This document shows, one piece after another, positions 1 through 10,782 of a stretch of 64,000 bases of DNA (the first letter of the stretch is position 1; each line of letters starts with the position of its first letter). Under the pieces are notes generated by a model that worked only from the letters and a program-made list of their open reading frames with translations, had not been told where the DNA came from and did no database searches. Source of the stretch: Channallabes apus (taxonomy: Eukaryota; Chordata; Actinopteri; Siluriformes; Clariidae); NCBI GenBank assembly GCA_030522415.1, contig JAMASW010000031.1:682001-746000 (forward strand), written 5' to 3'. A program made the position numbers and the translations under genes.

Positions 1-15
1 CGAAAAAGAATAACA

Positions 16-33
16 AAAAAGTTGTTTTTCAAC
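16..33. other. A-tract/T-tract hairpin element, two alternative folds
   Basis: AAAAA (16-20), GTTG, TTTTT (25-29) can pair as a 5-bp stem with a 4-nt loop. Alternatively GTTG (21-24), TTTTT, CAAC (30-33) forms a 4-bp stem with a 5-nt loop. The two are mutually exclusive. Copies with gatgttt (for example 38030-38255 and 40063-40288) lose one pair of the second fold. It is present in nearly every monomer. No function is shown. Confidence 0.6.
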
Positions 34-73
34 ATGTATACAAAGAATGCATTAATGTATTGAAAATGATCAT
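32..73. other. Cluster of overlapping short palindromes
   Basis: Within 42 bp lie ACATGT (32-37), TGTATACA (35-42), AATGCATT (46-53), CATTAATG (50-57) and ATGATCAT (66-73), each its own reverse complement. The cluster recurs in every monomer, but classes B, E, F, J, K, Q1 and Q3 read tattc, which destroys TGTATACA, and class C reads cataaatg, which destroys the AATGCATT/CATTAATG overlap. Dyad-rich DNA is known from several centromeric satellites; a structural or binding role here is inference. Confidence 0.8.
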
Positions 74-125
74 CTCTTCCACTTTCATGCACAAGACGGT
101 GAGATAAAGCGTTTGCTGCGTTCTT

Positions 126-140
126 AGCTCTGTACGAGCT
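126..140. other. Inverted repeat AGCTC / GAGCT in the G+C-rich part
   Basis: AGCTC (126-130) and GAGCT (136-140) are complementary across the loop TGTAC. Several class-defining substitutions fall in these arms: gagccc in J/K/C, gacctc in I/Q2, agcgctg in B and cgcgctc in A. Each weakens the stem and none is compensated, so a conserved RNA stem here is unlikely. Confidence 0.65.
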
Positions 141-157
141 CAGGAAAGCGGTTTTCT

Positions 158-383
158 CACACAACTAATGCATAGTTATGTAAAACAAACAAAATCAGTT
201 TGTATTCATTTTTCTGGAACAAAATGAGAAAAAGAATAACAAAAAAGTTGTTTTTCAACATGTATACAAAGAATGCATTAATGTATTGAAAATGATCATC
301 TCTTCCACTTTCATGCACAAGACGGTGAGATAAAGCGTTTGCTGCGTTCTTAGCTCTGTACGCGCTCAGGAAAGCGGTTTTCT
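158..383 (+). repeat. Reference 226-bp monomer, class A
   Basis: First complete copy. It starts cacacaacta and ends aagcggttttct. Composition is 38 C and 38 G in 226 bp, 33.6% G+C. Roughly positions 15 to 145 are A/T-rich with A-tracts and T-tracts. Positions 150 to 222 are richer in G+C and contain all six CpGs of this copy (gacggtg, aagcgttt, tgcgttc, tacgcgctc twice, aagcggt). Class A is defined by cgcgctc where most classes have cgagctc. A copies also start at 2418, 4226, 9876, 11461 and 14851. Confidence 0.95.
185..203. other. Inverted repeat ACAAAC / GTTTGT
   Basis: A 6-bp perfect inverted repeat, ACAAAC at 185-190 and GTTTGT at 198-203, separated by 7 nt. It recurs in nearly all monomers. 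The C/G class difference in aaaatcag versus aaaatgag falls in the loop and leaves the arms intact. An exception is the copy near 23027, where cagactgt replaces cagtttgt. Confidence 0.7.
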
Positions 384-1287
384 CACACAACTAATGCATA
401 GTTATGTAAAACAAACAAAATCAGTTTGTATTCATTTTTCTGGAACAAAATGAGAAAAAGAATAACAAAAAAGTTGTTTTTCAACATGTATTCAAAGAAT
501 GCATTAATGTATTGAAAATGATCATCTCTTCCACTTTCATGCACAACACGGTGAGATAAAGCGTTCGCTGCGTTCTTAGCGCTGTACGAGCTCAGGAAAG
601 CGGTTTTCTCACACAACTAACGTATAGTTATGTAAAACAAACAAAATCAGTTTGTATTCATTTTTCTGGAACAAAATGAGGATCAGAATAACAAAAAAGT
701 TGTTTGTCAACATGTATACAAAGAATGCATAAATGTATTGAAAATGATCATCTCTTCCACTTTCATGCACAACACGCTGAGATAAAGCGTTTGCTGCGTT
801 CTTAGCTCTGTACGAGCCCAGGAAAGCGGTTTTCTCACACAACTAATGCATAGTTATATAAAACAAACAAAATCAGTTTGTATTCATTTCTCTGAAACAA
901 AATGCGAAAAAGAATAACAAAAAAGTTGTTTTTCAACATGTATACAAAGAATGCATTAATGTATTGAAAATGATCATCTCTTCCACTTTCATGCACAAGA
1001 CGGTGAGATAAAGCGTTTGCTGCGTTCTTAGCTCTGTACGAGCTCAGGAAAGCGGTTTTCTCACACAACTAATGCATAGTTATGTAAAACAAACAAAATC
1101 AGTTTGTATTCATTTTTCTGGAACAAAATGAGAAAAAGAATAACAAAAAAGTTGTTTTTCAACATGTATTCAAAGAATGCATTAATGTATTAAAAATGAT
1201 CATCTCTTCCACTTTCATGCACAAGACGGTGAGATAAAGCGTTTGCTGCGTTCTTAGCTCTGTACGAGCTCAGGAAAGCGGTTTTCT

Positions 1288-2191
1288 CACACAACTAATG
1301 CATAGTTATATAAAACAAACAAAATCAGTTTGTATTCATTTCTCTGAAACAAAATGCGAAAAAGAATAACAAAAAAGTTGTTTTTCAACATGTATACAAA
1401 GAATGCATTAATGTATTGAAAATGATCATCTCTTCCACTTTCATGCACAAGACGGTGAGATAAAGCGTTTGCTGCGTTCTTAGCTCTGTACGAGCTCAGG
1501 AAAGCGGTTTTCTCACACAACTAATGCATAGTTATGTAAAACAAACAAAATCAGTTTGTATTCATTTTTCTGGAACAAAATGCGAAAAAGAATAACAAAA
1601 AAGTTGTTTTTCAACATGTATACAAAGAATGCATTAATGTATTGAAAATGATCATCTCTTCCACTTTCATGCACAAGACGGTGAGATAAAGCGTTTGCTG
1701 CGTTCTTAGCTCTGTACGAGCTCAGGAAAGCGGTTTTCTCACACAACTAATGCATAGTTATATAAAACAAACAAAATCAGTTTGTATTCATTTCTCTGAA
1801 ACAAAATGCGAAAAAGAATAACAAAAAAGTTGTTTTTCAACATGTATACAAAGAATGCATTAATGTATTGAAAATGATCATCTCTTCCACTTTCATGCAC
1901 AAGACGGTGAGATAAAGCGTTTGCTGCGTTCTTAGCTCTGTACGAGCTCAGGAAAGCGGTTTTCTCACACAACTAATGCATAGTTATGTAAAACAAACAA
2001 AATCAGTTTGTATTCATTTTTCTGGAACAAAATGCGAAAAAGAATAACAAAAAAGTTGTTTTTCAACATGTATACAAAGAATGCATTAATGTATTGAAAA
2101 TGATCATCTCTTCCACTTTCATGCACAAGACGGTGAGATAAAGCGTTTGCTGCGTTCTTAGCTCTGTACGAGCTCAGGAAAGCGGTTTTCT
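1288..2191 (+). repeat. D-G dimer duplicated (2 x 452 bp)
   Basis: Monomers at 1288, 1514, 1740 and 1966 read D G D G. D copies carry ttatata and tctctgaaac; G copies carry ttatgta and ttctggaac. The comparable series at 3548 and 10783 has a single D-G before H, so this is a local 452-bp dimer duplication. Confidence 0.8.
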
Positions 2192-2869
2192 CACACAACT
2201 AATGTATAGTTATGTAAAACAAACAAAATCAGTTTGTATTCATTTTTCTGGAACAAAATGCGAAAAAGAATAAAAAAAAAGTTGTTTTTCAACATGTATA
2301 CAAAGAATGCATTAATGTATTGAAAATGATCATCTCTTCCACTTTCATGCACAAGACGGTGAGATAAAGCGTTTGCTGCGTTCTTAGCTCTGTACGAGCT
2401 CAGGAAAGCGGTTTTCTCACACAACTAATGCATAGTTATGTAAAACAAACAAAATCAGTTTGTATTCATTTTTCTGGAACAAAATGAGAAAAAGAATAAC
2501 AAAAAAGTTGTTTTTCAACATGTATACAAAGAATGCATTAATGTATTGAAAATGATCATCTCTTCCACTTTCATGCACAAGACGGTGAGATAAAGCGTTT
2601 GCTGCGTTCTTAGCTCTGTACGCGCTCAGGAAAGCGGTTTTCTCACACAACTAATGCATAGTTATGTAAAACAAACAAAATCAGTTTGTATTCATTTTTC
2701 TGGAACAAAATGAGAAAAAGAATAACAAAAAAGTTGTTTTTCAACATGTATTCAAAGAATGCATTAATGTATTGAAAATGATCATCTCTTCCACTTTCAT
2801 GCACAACACGGTGAGATAAAGCGTTCGCTGCGTTCTTAGCGCTGTACGAGCTCAGGAAAGCGGTTTTCT

Positions 2870-3095
2870 CACACAACTAACGTATAGTTATGTAAAACAA
2901 ACAAAATCAGTTTGTATTCATTTTTCTGGAACAAAATGAGAAAAAGAATAACAAAAAAGTTGTTTTTCAACATGTATTCAAAGAATGCATTAATGTATTA
3001 AAAATGATCATCTCTTCCACTTTCATGCACAAGACGGTGAGATAAAGCGTTTGCTGCGTTCTTAGCTCTGTACGAGCTCAGGAAAGCGGTTTTCT
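2870..3095 (+). repeat. Hybrid monomer C/E
   Basis: The copy begins cgtatag like class C but continues tgagaaaaag, tattc and tattaaaaatg like class E. Elsewhere B is followed by C, D, E. Here B is followed by C/E, so two monomers (452 bp) are missing. The exchange lies between the cgtatag start and tgagaaaaag (about 2883-2942). Confidence 0.75.
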
Positions 3096-5355
3096 CACAC
3101 AACTAATGCATAGTTATGTAAAACAAACAAAATCAGTTTGTATTCATTTTTCTGGAACAAAATGCGAAAAAGAATAACAAAAAAGTTGTTTTTCAACATG
3201 TATTCAAAGAATGCATTAATGTATTAAAAATGATCATCTCTTCCACTTTCATGCACAAGACGGTGAGATAAAGCGTTTGCTGCGTTCTTAGCTCTGTACG
3301 AGCTCAGGAAAGCGGTTTTCTCACACAACTAATGCATAGTTATGTAAAACAAACAAAATCAGTTTGTATTCATTTTTCTGGAACAAAATGCGAAAAAGAA
3401 TAACAAAAAAGTTGTTTTTCAACATTTATACAAAGAATGCATTAATGTATTGATAATGATCATCTCTTCCACTTTCATGCACAACACGCTGAGATAAAGC
3501 GTTTGCTGCGTTCTTAGCTCTGTACGAGCCCAGGAAAGCGGTTTTCTCACACAACTAATGCATAGTTATATAAAACAAACAAAATCAGTTTGTATTCATT
3601 TCTCTGAAACAAAATGCGAAAAAGAATAACAAAAAAGTTGTTTTTCAACATGTATACAAAGAATGCATTAATGTATTGAAAATGATCATCTCTTCCACTT
3701 TCATGCACAAGACGGTGAGATAAAGCGTTTGCTGCGTTCTTAGCTCTGTACGAGCTCAGGAAAGCGGTTTTCTCACACAACTAATGCATAGTTATGTAAA
3801 ACAAACAAAATCAGTTTGTATTCATTTTTCTGGAACAAAATGCGAAAAAGAATAACAAAAAAGTTGTTTTTCAACATGTATACAAAGAATGCATTAATGT
3901 ATTGAAAATGATCATCTCTTCCACTTTCATGCACAAGACGGTGAGATAAAGCGTTTGCTGCGTTCTTAGCTCTGTACGAGCTCAGGAAAGCGGTTTTCTC
4001 ACACAACTAATGTATAGTTATGTAAAACAAACAAAATCAGTTTGTATTCATTTTTCTGGAACAAAATGCGAAAAAGAATTAAAAAAAAGTTGTTTTTCAA
4101 CATGTATACAAAGAATGCATTAATGTATTGAAAATGATCATCTCTTCCACTTTCATGCACAAGACGGTGAGATAAAGCGTTTGCTGCGTTCTTAGCTCTG
4201 TACGAGCTCAGGAAAGCGGTTTTCTCACACAACTAATGCATAGTTATGTAAAACAAACAAAATCAGTTTGTATTCATTTTTCTGGAACAAAATGAGAAAA
4301 AGAATAACAAAAAAGTTGTTTTTCAACATGTATACAAAGAATGCATTAATGTATTGAAAATGATCATCTCTTCCACTTTCATGCACAAGACGGTGAGATA
4401 AAGCGTTTGCTGCGTTCTTAGCTCTGTACGCGCTCAGGAAAGCGGTTTTCTCACACAACTAATGCATAGTTATGTAAAACAAACAAAATCAGTTTGTATT
4501 CATTTTTCTGGAACAAAATGAGAAAAAGAATAACAAAAAAGTTGTTTTTCAACATGTATTCAAAGAATGCATTAATGTATTGAAAATGATCATCTCTTCC
4601 ACTTTCATGCACAACACGGTGAGATAAAGCGTTCGCTGCGTTCTTAGCGCTGTACGAGCTCAGGAAAGCGGTTTTCTCACACAACTAACGTATAGTTATG
4701 TAAAACAAACAAAATCAGTTTGTATTCATTTTTCTGGAACAAAATGAGGATCAGAATAACAAAAAAGTTGTTTGTCAACATGTATACAAAGAATGCATAA
4801 ATGTATTGAAAATGATCATCTCTTCCACTTTCATGCACAACACGCTGAGATAAAGCGTTTGCTGCGTTCTTAGCTCTGTACGAGCCCAGGAAAGCGGTTT
4901 TCTCACACAACTAATGCATAGTTATATAAAACAAACAAAATCAGTTTGTATTCATTTCTCTGAAACAAAATGCGAAAAAGAATAACAAAAAAGTTGTTTT
5001 TCAACATGTATACAAAGAATGCATTAATGTATTGAAAATGATCATCTCTTCCACTTTCATGCACAAGACGGTGAGATAAAGCGTTTGCTGCGTTCTTAGC
5101 TCTGTACGAGCTCAGGAAAGCGGTTTTCTCACACAACTAATGCATAGTTATGTAAAACAAACAAAATCAGTTTGTATTCATTTTTCTGGAACAAAATGAG
5201 AAAAAGAATAACAAAAAAGTTGTTTTTCAACATGTATTCAAAGAATGCATTAATGTATTAAAAATGATCATCTCTTCCACTTTCATGCACAAGACGGTGA
5301 GATAAAGCGTTTGCTGCGTTCTTAGCTCTGTACGAGCTCAGGAAAGCGGTTTTCT

Positions 5356-7615
5356 CACACAACTAATGCATAATTATATAAAACAAACAAAATCAGTTTG
5401 TATTCATTTCTCTGAAACAAAATGCGAAAAAGAATAACAAAAAAGTTGTTTTTCAACATGTATACAAAGAATGCATTAATGTATTGAAAATGATCATCTC
5501 TTCCACTTTCATGCACAACACGGTGAGATAAAGCGTTAGCTGCGTTCTTAGCGCTGTACGAGCTCAGGAAAGCGGTTTTCTCACACAACTAACGTATAGT
5601 TATGTAAAACAAACAAAATCAGTTTGTATTCATTTTTCTGGAACAAAATGAGAAACAGAATAACAAAAAAGTTGTTTGTCAACATGTATACAAAGAATGC
5701 ATTAATGTGTTGAAAATGATCATCTCTTCCACTTTCATGCACAACACGGTGAGATAAAGCGTTTGCTGCGTTCTTAGCTCTGTACGACCTCAGGAAAGCG
5801 GTTTTCTCACACAACTAATGTATAGTTATGTAAAACAAACAAAATGAGTTTGTATTCATTTTTCTGGAACAAAATGAGAAAAAGAATAACAAAAAAGTTG
5901 TTTTTCAACATGTATTCAAAGAATGCATTAATGTATTGAAAATGATCATCTCTTCCACTTTCATGCACAACACGCTGAGATAAAGCGTTTGCTGCGTTCT
6001 TAGCTCTGTACGAGCCCAGGAAAGCGGTTTTCTCACACAACTAATGCATAGTTACATAAAACAAACAAAATCAGTTTGTATTCATTTCTCTGAAACAAAA
6101 TGCGAAAAAGAATAACAAAAAAGTTGTTTTTCAACATGTATACAAAGAATGCATTAATGTATTGAAAATGATCATCTCTTCCACTTTCATGCACAAGACG
6201 GTGAGATAAAGCGTTTGCTGCGTTCTTAGCTCTGTACGAGCTCAGGAAAGCGGTTTTCTCACACAACTAATGTATAGTTATGTAAAACAAACAAAATCAG
6301 TTTGTATTCATTTTTCTGGAACAAAATGAGAAAAAGAATAACAAAAAAGTTGTTTTTCAACATGTATTCAAAGAATGCATTAATGTATTGAAAATGATCA
6401 TCTCTTCCACTTTCATGCACAACACGCTGAGATAAAGCGTTTGCTGCGTTCTTAGCTCTGTACGAGCCCAGGAAAGCGGTTTTCTCACACAACTAATGCA
6501 TAGTTATATAAAACAAACAAAATCAGTTTGTATTCATTTCTCTGAAACAAAATGCGAAAAAGAATAACAAAAAAGTTGTTTTTCAACATGTATACAAAGA
6601 ATGCATTAATGTATTGAAAATGATCATCTCTTCCACTTTCATGCACAAGACGGTGAGATAAAGCGTTTGCTGCGTTCTTAGCTCTGTACGAGCTCAGGAA
6701 AGCGGTTTTCTCACACAACTAATGCATAGTTATGTAAAACAAACAAAATCAGTTTGTATTCATTTTTCTGGAACAAAATGAGAAAAAGAATAACAAAAAA
6801 GTTGTTTTTCAACATGTATTCAAAGAATGCATTAATGTATTGAAAATGATCATCTCTTCCACTTTCATGCACAACACGCTGAGATAAAGCGTTTGCTGCG
6901 TTCTTAGCTCTGTACGAGCCCAGGAAAGCGGTTTTCTCACACAACTAATGCATAGTTATATAAAACAAACAAAATCAGTTTGTATTCATTTCTCTGAAAC
7001 AAAATGCGAAAAAGAATAACAAAAAAGTTGTTTTTCAACATGTATACAAAGAATGCATTAATGTATTGAAAATGATCATCTCTTCCACTTTCATGCACAA
7101 GACGGTGAGATAAAGCGTTTGCTGCGTTCTTAGCTCTGTACGAGCTCAGGAAAGCGGTTTTCTCACACAACTAATGCATAGTTATGTAAAACAAACAAAA
7201 TCAGTTTGTATTCATTTTTCTGGAACAAAATGAGAAAAAGAATAACAAAAAAGTTGTTTTTCAACATGTATTCAAAGAATGCATTAATGTATTGAAAATG
7301 ATCATCTCTTCCACTTTCATGCACAACACGCTGAGATAAAGCGTTTGCTGCGTTCTTAGCTCTGTACGAGCCCAGGAAAGCGGTTTTCTCACACAACTAA
7401 TGCATAGTTATATAAAACAAACAAAATCAGTTTGTATTCATTTCTCTGAAACAAAATGCGAAAAAGAATAACAAAAAAGTTGTTTTTCAACATGTATACA
7501 AAGAATGCATTAATGTATTGAAAATGATCATCTCTTCCACTTTCATGCACAAGACGGTGAGATAAAGCGTTTGCTGCGTTCTTAGCTCTGTACGAGCTCA
7601 GGAAAGCGGTTTTCT
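5356..7615 (+). repeat. 10-monomer HOR, copy 1 (2,260 bp)
   Basis: Order: D/B' hybrid, I, J, D, J, D, K, D, K, D. Its first eight monomers recur in order 2,260 bp downstream, including a private marker, gttacataaa instead of gttatataaa, at about 6053 and 8313. Copy-specific changes include tgtgttg at about 5708. Confidence 0.88.
6260..7615 (+). repeat. Alternating J/K-D dimer stretch
   Basis: Six monomers alternate J D K D K D: ttatgta/tattc/acgctg/gagccc versus ttatata/tctctgaaac/tatac/gagctc. The same alternation occurs at 8520-9423, 16659-18466, 19823-21630, 25247-27054, 33609-34738 and 35770-36673. This is a 452-bp dimeric period inside the 226-bp array. Confidence 0.88.
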
Positions 7616-9875
7616 CACACAACTAATGCATAGTTATATAAAACAAACAAAATCAGTTTGTATTCATTTCTCTGAAACAAAATGCGAAAAAGAATAACAA
7701 AAAAGTTGTTTTTCAACATGTATACAAAGAATGCATTAATGTATTGAAAATGATCATCTCTTCCACTTTCATGCACAACACGGTGAGATAAAGCGTTAGC
7801 TGCGTTCTTAGCGCTGTACGAGCTCAGGAAAGCGGTTTTCTCACACAACTAACGTATAGTTATGTAAAACAAACAAAATCAGTTTGTATTCATTTTTCTG
7901 GAACAAAATGAGAAACAGAATAACAAAAAAGTTGTTTGTCAACATGTATACAAAGAATGCATTAATGTATTGAAAATGATCATCTCTTCCACTTTCATGC
8001 ACAACACGGTGAGATAAAGCGTTTGCTGCGTTCTTAGCTCTGTACGACCTCAGGAAAGCGGTTTTCTCACACAACTAATGTATAGTTATGTAAAACAAAC
8101 AAAATGAGTTTGTATTCATTTTTCTGGAACAAAATGCGAAAAAGAATAACAAAAAAGTTGTTTTTCAACATGTATTCAAAGAATGCATTAATGTATTGAA
8201 AATGATCATCTCTTCCACTTTCATGCACAACACGCTGAGATAAAGCGTTTGCTGCGTTCTTAGCTCTGTACGAGCCCAGGAAAGCGGTTTTCTCACACAA
8301 CTAATGCATAGTTACATAAAACAAACAAAATCAGTTTGTATTCATTTCTCTGAAACAAAATGCGAAAAAGAATAACAAAAAAGTTGTTTTTCAACATGTA
8401 TACAAAGAATGCATTAATGTATTGAAAATGATCATCTCTTCCACTTTCATGCACAAGACGGTGAGATAAAGCGTTTGCTGCGTTCTTAGCTCTGTACGAG
8501 CTCAGGAAAGCGGTTTTCTCACACAACTAATGTATAGTTATGTAAAACAAACAAAATCAGTTTGTATTCATTTTTCTGGAACAAAATGAGAAAAAGAATA
8601 ACAAAAAAGTTGTTTTTCAACATGTATTCAAAGAATGCATTAATGTATTGAAAATGATCATCTCTTCCACTTTCATGCACAACACGCTGAGATAAAGCGT
8701 TTGCTGCGTTCTTAGCTCTGTACGAGCCCAGGAAAGCGGTTTTCTCACACAACTAATGCATAGTTATATAAAACAAACAAAATCAGTTTGTATTCATTTC
8801 TCTGAAACAAAATGCGAAAAAGAATAACAATAAAGTTGTTTTTCAACATGTATACAAAGAATGCATTAATGTATTGAAAATGATCATCTCTTCCACTTTC
8901 ATGCACAAGACGGTGAGATAAAGCGTTTGCTGCGTTCTTAGCTCTGTACGAGCTCAGGAAAGCGGTTTTCTCACACAACTAATGCATAGTTATGTAAAAC
9001 AAACAAAATCAGTTTGTATTCATTTTTCTGGAACAAAATGAGAAAAAGAATAACAAAAAAGTTGTTTTTCAACATGTATTCAAAGAATGCATTAATGTAT
9101 TGAAAATGATCATCTCTTCCACTTTCATGCACAACACGCTGAGATAAAGCGTTTGCTGCGTTCTTAGCTCTGTACGAGCCCAGGAAAGCGGTTTTCTCAC
9201 ACAACTAATGCATAGTTATATAAAACAAACAAAATCAGTTTGTATTCATTTCTCTGAAACAAAATGCGAAAAAGAATAACAAAAAAGTTGTTTTTCAACA
9301 TGTATACAAAGAATGCATTAATGTATTGAAAATGATCATCTCTTCCACTTTCATGCACAAGACGGTGAGATAAAGCGTTTGCTGCGTTCTTAGCTCTGTA
9401 CGAGCTCAGGAAAGCGTTTTTCTCACACAACTAATGCATAGTTATGTAAAACAAACAAAATCAGTTTGTATTCATTTTTCTGGAACAAAATGCGAAAAAG
9501 AATAACAAAAAAGTTGTTTTTCAACATGTATACAAAGAATGCATTAATGTATTGAAAATGATCATCTCTTCCACTTTCATGCACAAGACGGTGAGATAAA
9601 GCGTTTGCTGCGTTCTTAGCTCTGTACGAGCTCAGGAAAGCGGTTTTCTCACACAACTAATGTATAGTTATGTAAAACAAACAAAATCAGTTTGTATTCA
9701 TTTTTCTGGAACAAAATGCGAAAAAGAATTAAAAAAAAGTTGTTTTTCAACATGTATACAAAGAATGCATTAATGTATTGAAAATGATCATCTCTTCCAC
9801 TTTCATGCACAAGACGGTGAGATAAAGCGTTTGCTGCCTTCTTAGCTCTGTACGAGCTCAGGAAAGCGGTTTTCT
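7616..9875 (+). repeat. 10-monomer HOR, copy 2, ending in G and H
   Basis: The first eight monomers (hybrid, I, J, D, J, D, K, D) match copy 1. The last two are G (9424) and H (9650) instead of K and D, leading back into an A-B series. Small private changes are caataaag near 8829 and agcgtttttctc near 9416. Confidence 0.85.
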
Positions 9876-10782
9876 CACACAACTAATGCATAGTTATGTA
9901 AAACAAACAAAATCAGTTTGTATTCATTTTTCTGGAACAAAATGAGAAAAAGAATAACAAAAAAGTTGTTTTTCAACATGTATACAAAGAATGCATTAAT
10001 GTATTGAAAATGATCATCTCTTCCACTTTCATGCACAAGACGGTGAGATAAAGCGTTTGCTGCGTTCTTAGCTCTGTACGCGCTCAGGAAAGCGGTTTTC
10101 TCACACAACTAATGCATAGTTATGTAAAACAAACAAAATCAGTTTGTATTCATTTTTCTGGAACAAAATGAGAAAAAGAATGACAAAAAAGTTGTTTTTC
10201 AACATGTATTCAAAGAATGCATTAATGTATTGAAAATGATCATCTCTTCCACTTTCATGCACAACACGGTGAGATAAAGCGTTCGCTGCGTTCTTAGCGC
10301 TGTACGAGCTCAGGACAAGCGGTTTTCTCACACAACTAACGTATAGTTATGTAAAACAAACAAAATCAGTTTGTATTCATTTTTCTGGAACAAAATGAGG
10401 ATCAGAATAACAAAAAAGTTGTTTGTCAACATGTATACAAAGAATGCATTAATGTATTGAAAATGATCATCTCTTCCACTTTCATGCACAAGACGGTGAG
10501 ATAAAGCGTTTGCTGCGTTCTTAGCTCTGTACGAGCTCAGGAAAGCGGTTTTCTCACACAACTAATGCATAGTTATGTAAAACAAACAAAATCAGTTTGT
10601 ATTCATTTTTCTGGAACAAAATGAGAAAAAGAATAACAAAAAAGTTGTTTTTCAACATGTATTCAAAGAATGCATTAATGTATTAAAAATGATCATCTCC
10701 TTCCACTTTCATGCACAAGACCGGTGAGATAAAGCGTTTGCTGCGTTCTTAGCTCTGTACGAGCTCAGGAAAGCGGTTTTCT
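9876..10782 (+). repeat. A, B, C/D hybrid, E, with three 1-bp insertions
   Basis: Four monomers of 226, 227, 226 and 228 bp. Extra C bases are at 10316 (caggacaagc), about 10699 (atctccttcc) and about 10721 (agaccggtg). The third monomer (10329-10554) is class C to tttgtc and then reads cattaatg, caagacgg and gagctc, so it is a C/D hybrid with one monomer fewer than the usual B C D E. Confidence 0.9.

Larger units (their letters stand above)
1..157 (+). repeat. Partial monomer at left edge
   Basis: This is monomer positions 70 to 226 of a copy cut by the window edge. It begins inside 'tgcgaaaaag', has tatac and caagacgg, and ends gagctcagg, which fits class G or D. The array therefore continues to the left. 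Confidence 0.95.
157..390 (-). other. Antisense 77-codon open frame typical of the monomers, judged non-coding
   Basis: About 249 of 281 monomers contain this frame on the minus strand; this is the first. It opens with TTG (388-390), not ATG, ends with TGA in the next repeat, and overlaps the neighbouring frame by 8 bp. Because 226 is not a multiple of 3, successive copies lie in different frames. The product would have a hydrophobic stretch (NNFFVILFLILF) from translating the A/T-rich half. Classes E and F (tattaaaaatg), X (3322-3547, aacatttata) and Z (ctctttacg) have in-frame stops yet were amplified, which argues against selection on a protein. No ribosome-binding site or promoter is evident. 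Confidence 0.8.
158..5355 (+). repeat. HOR region 1: A-B-C-D-E and D-G-H series (23 monomers)
   Basis: Class order is A B C D E D G D G H A B C/E F X D G H A B C D E. The A-B-C-D-E run at 158-1287 recurs at 4226-5355, 18 monomers (4,068 bp) away, with the same diagnostics (cgcgctc; gttcgctg with agcgctg; gaggatcag with cataaatg; ttatata; tattaaaaatg). The D-G-H-A-B run also recurs around 1740 and 3548. The block looks like two rounds of an 8 to 10 monomer HOR with internal gains and losses. Confidence 0.85.

Noticed and set aside
126..140. Intrinsic terminator or structured RNA from the AGCTC/GAGCT stem
   Set aside because: The stem is 5 bp, class variants break it without compensation, and no U-tract follows.
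341..351. Embedded 5.8S rRNA fragment or rDNA-derived satellite
   Set aside because: Only 11 nt match and the flanks diverge at once on both sides.
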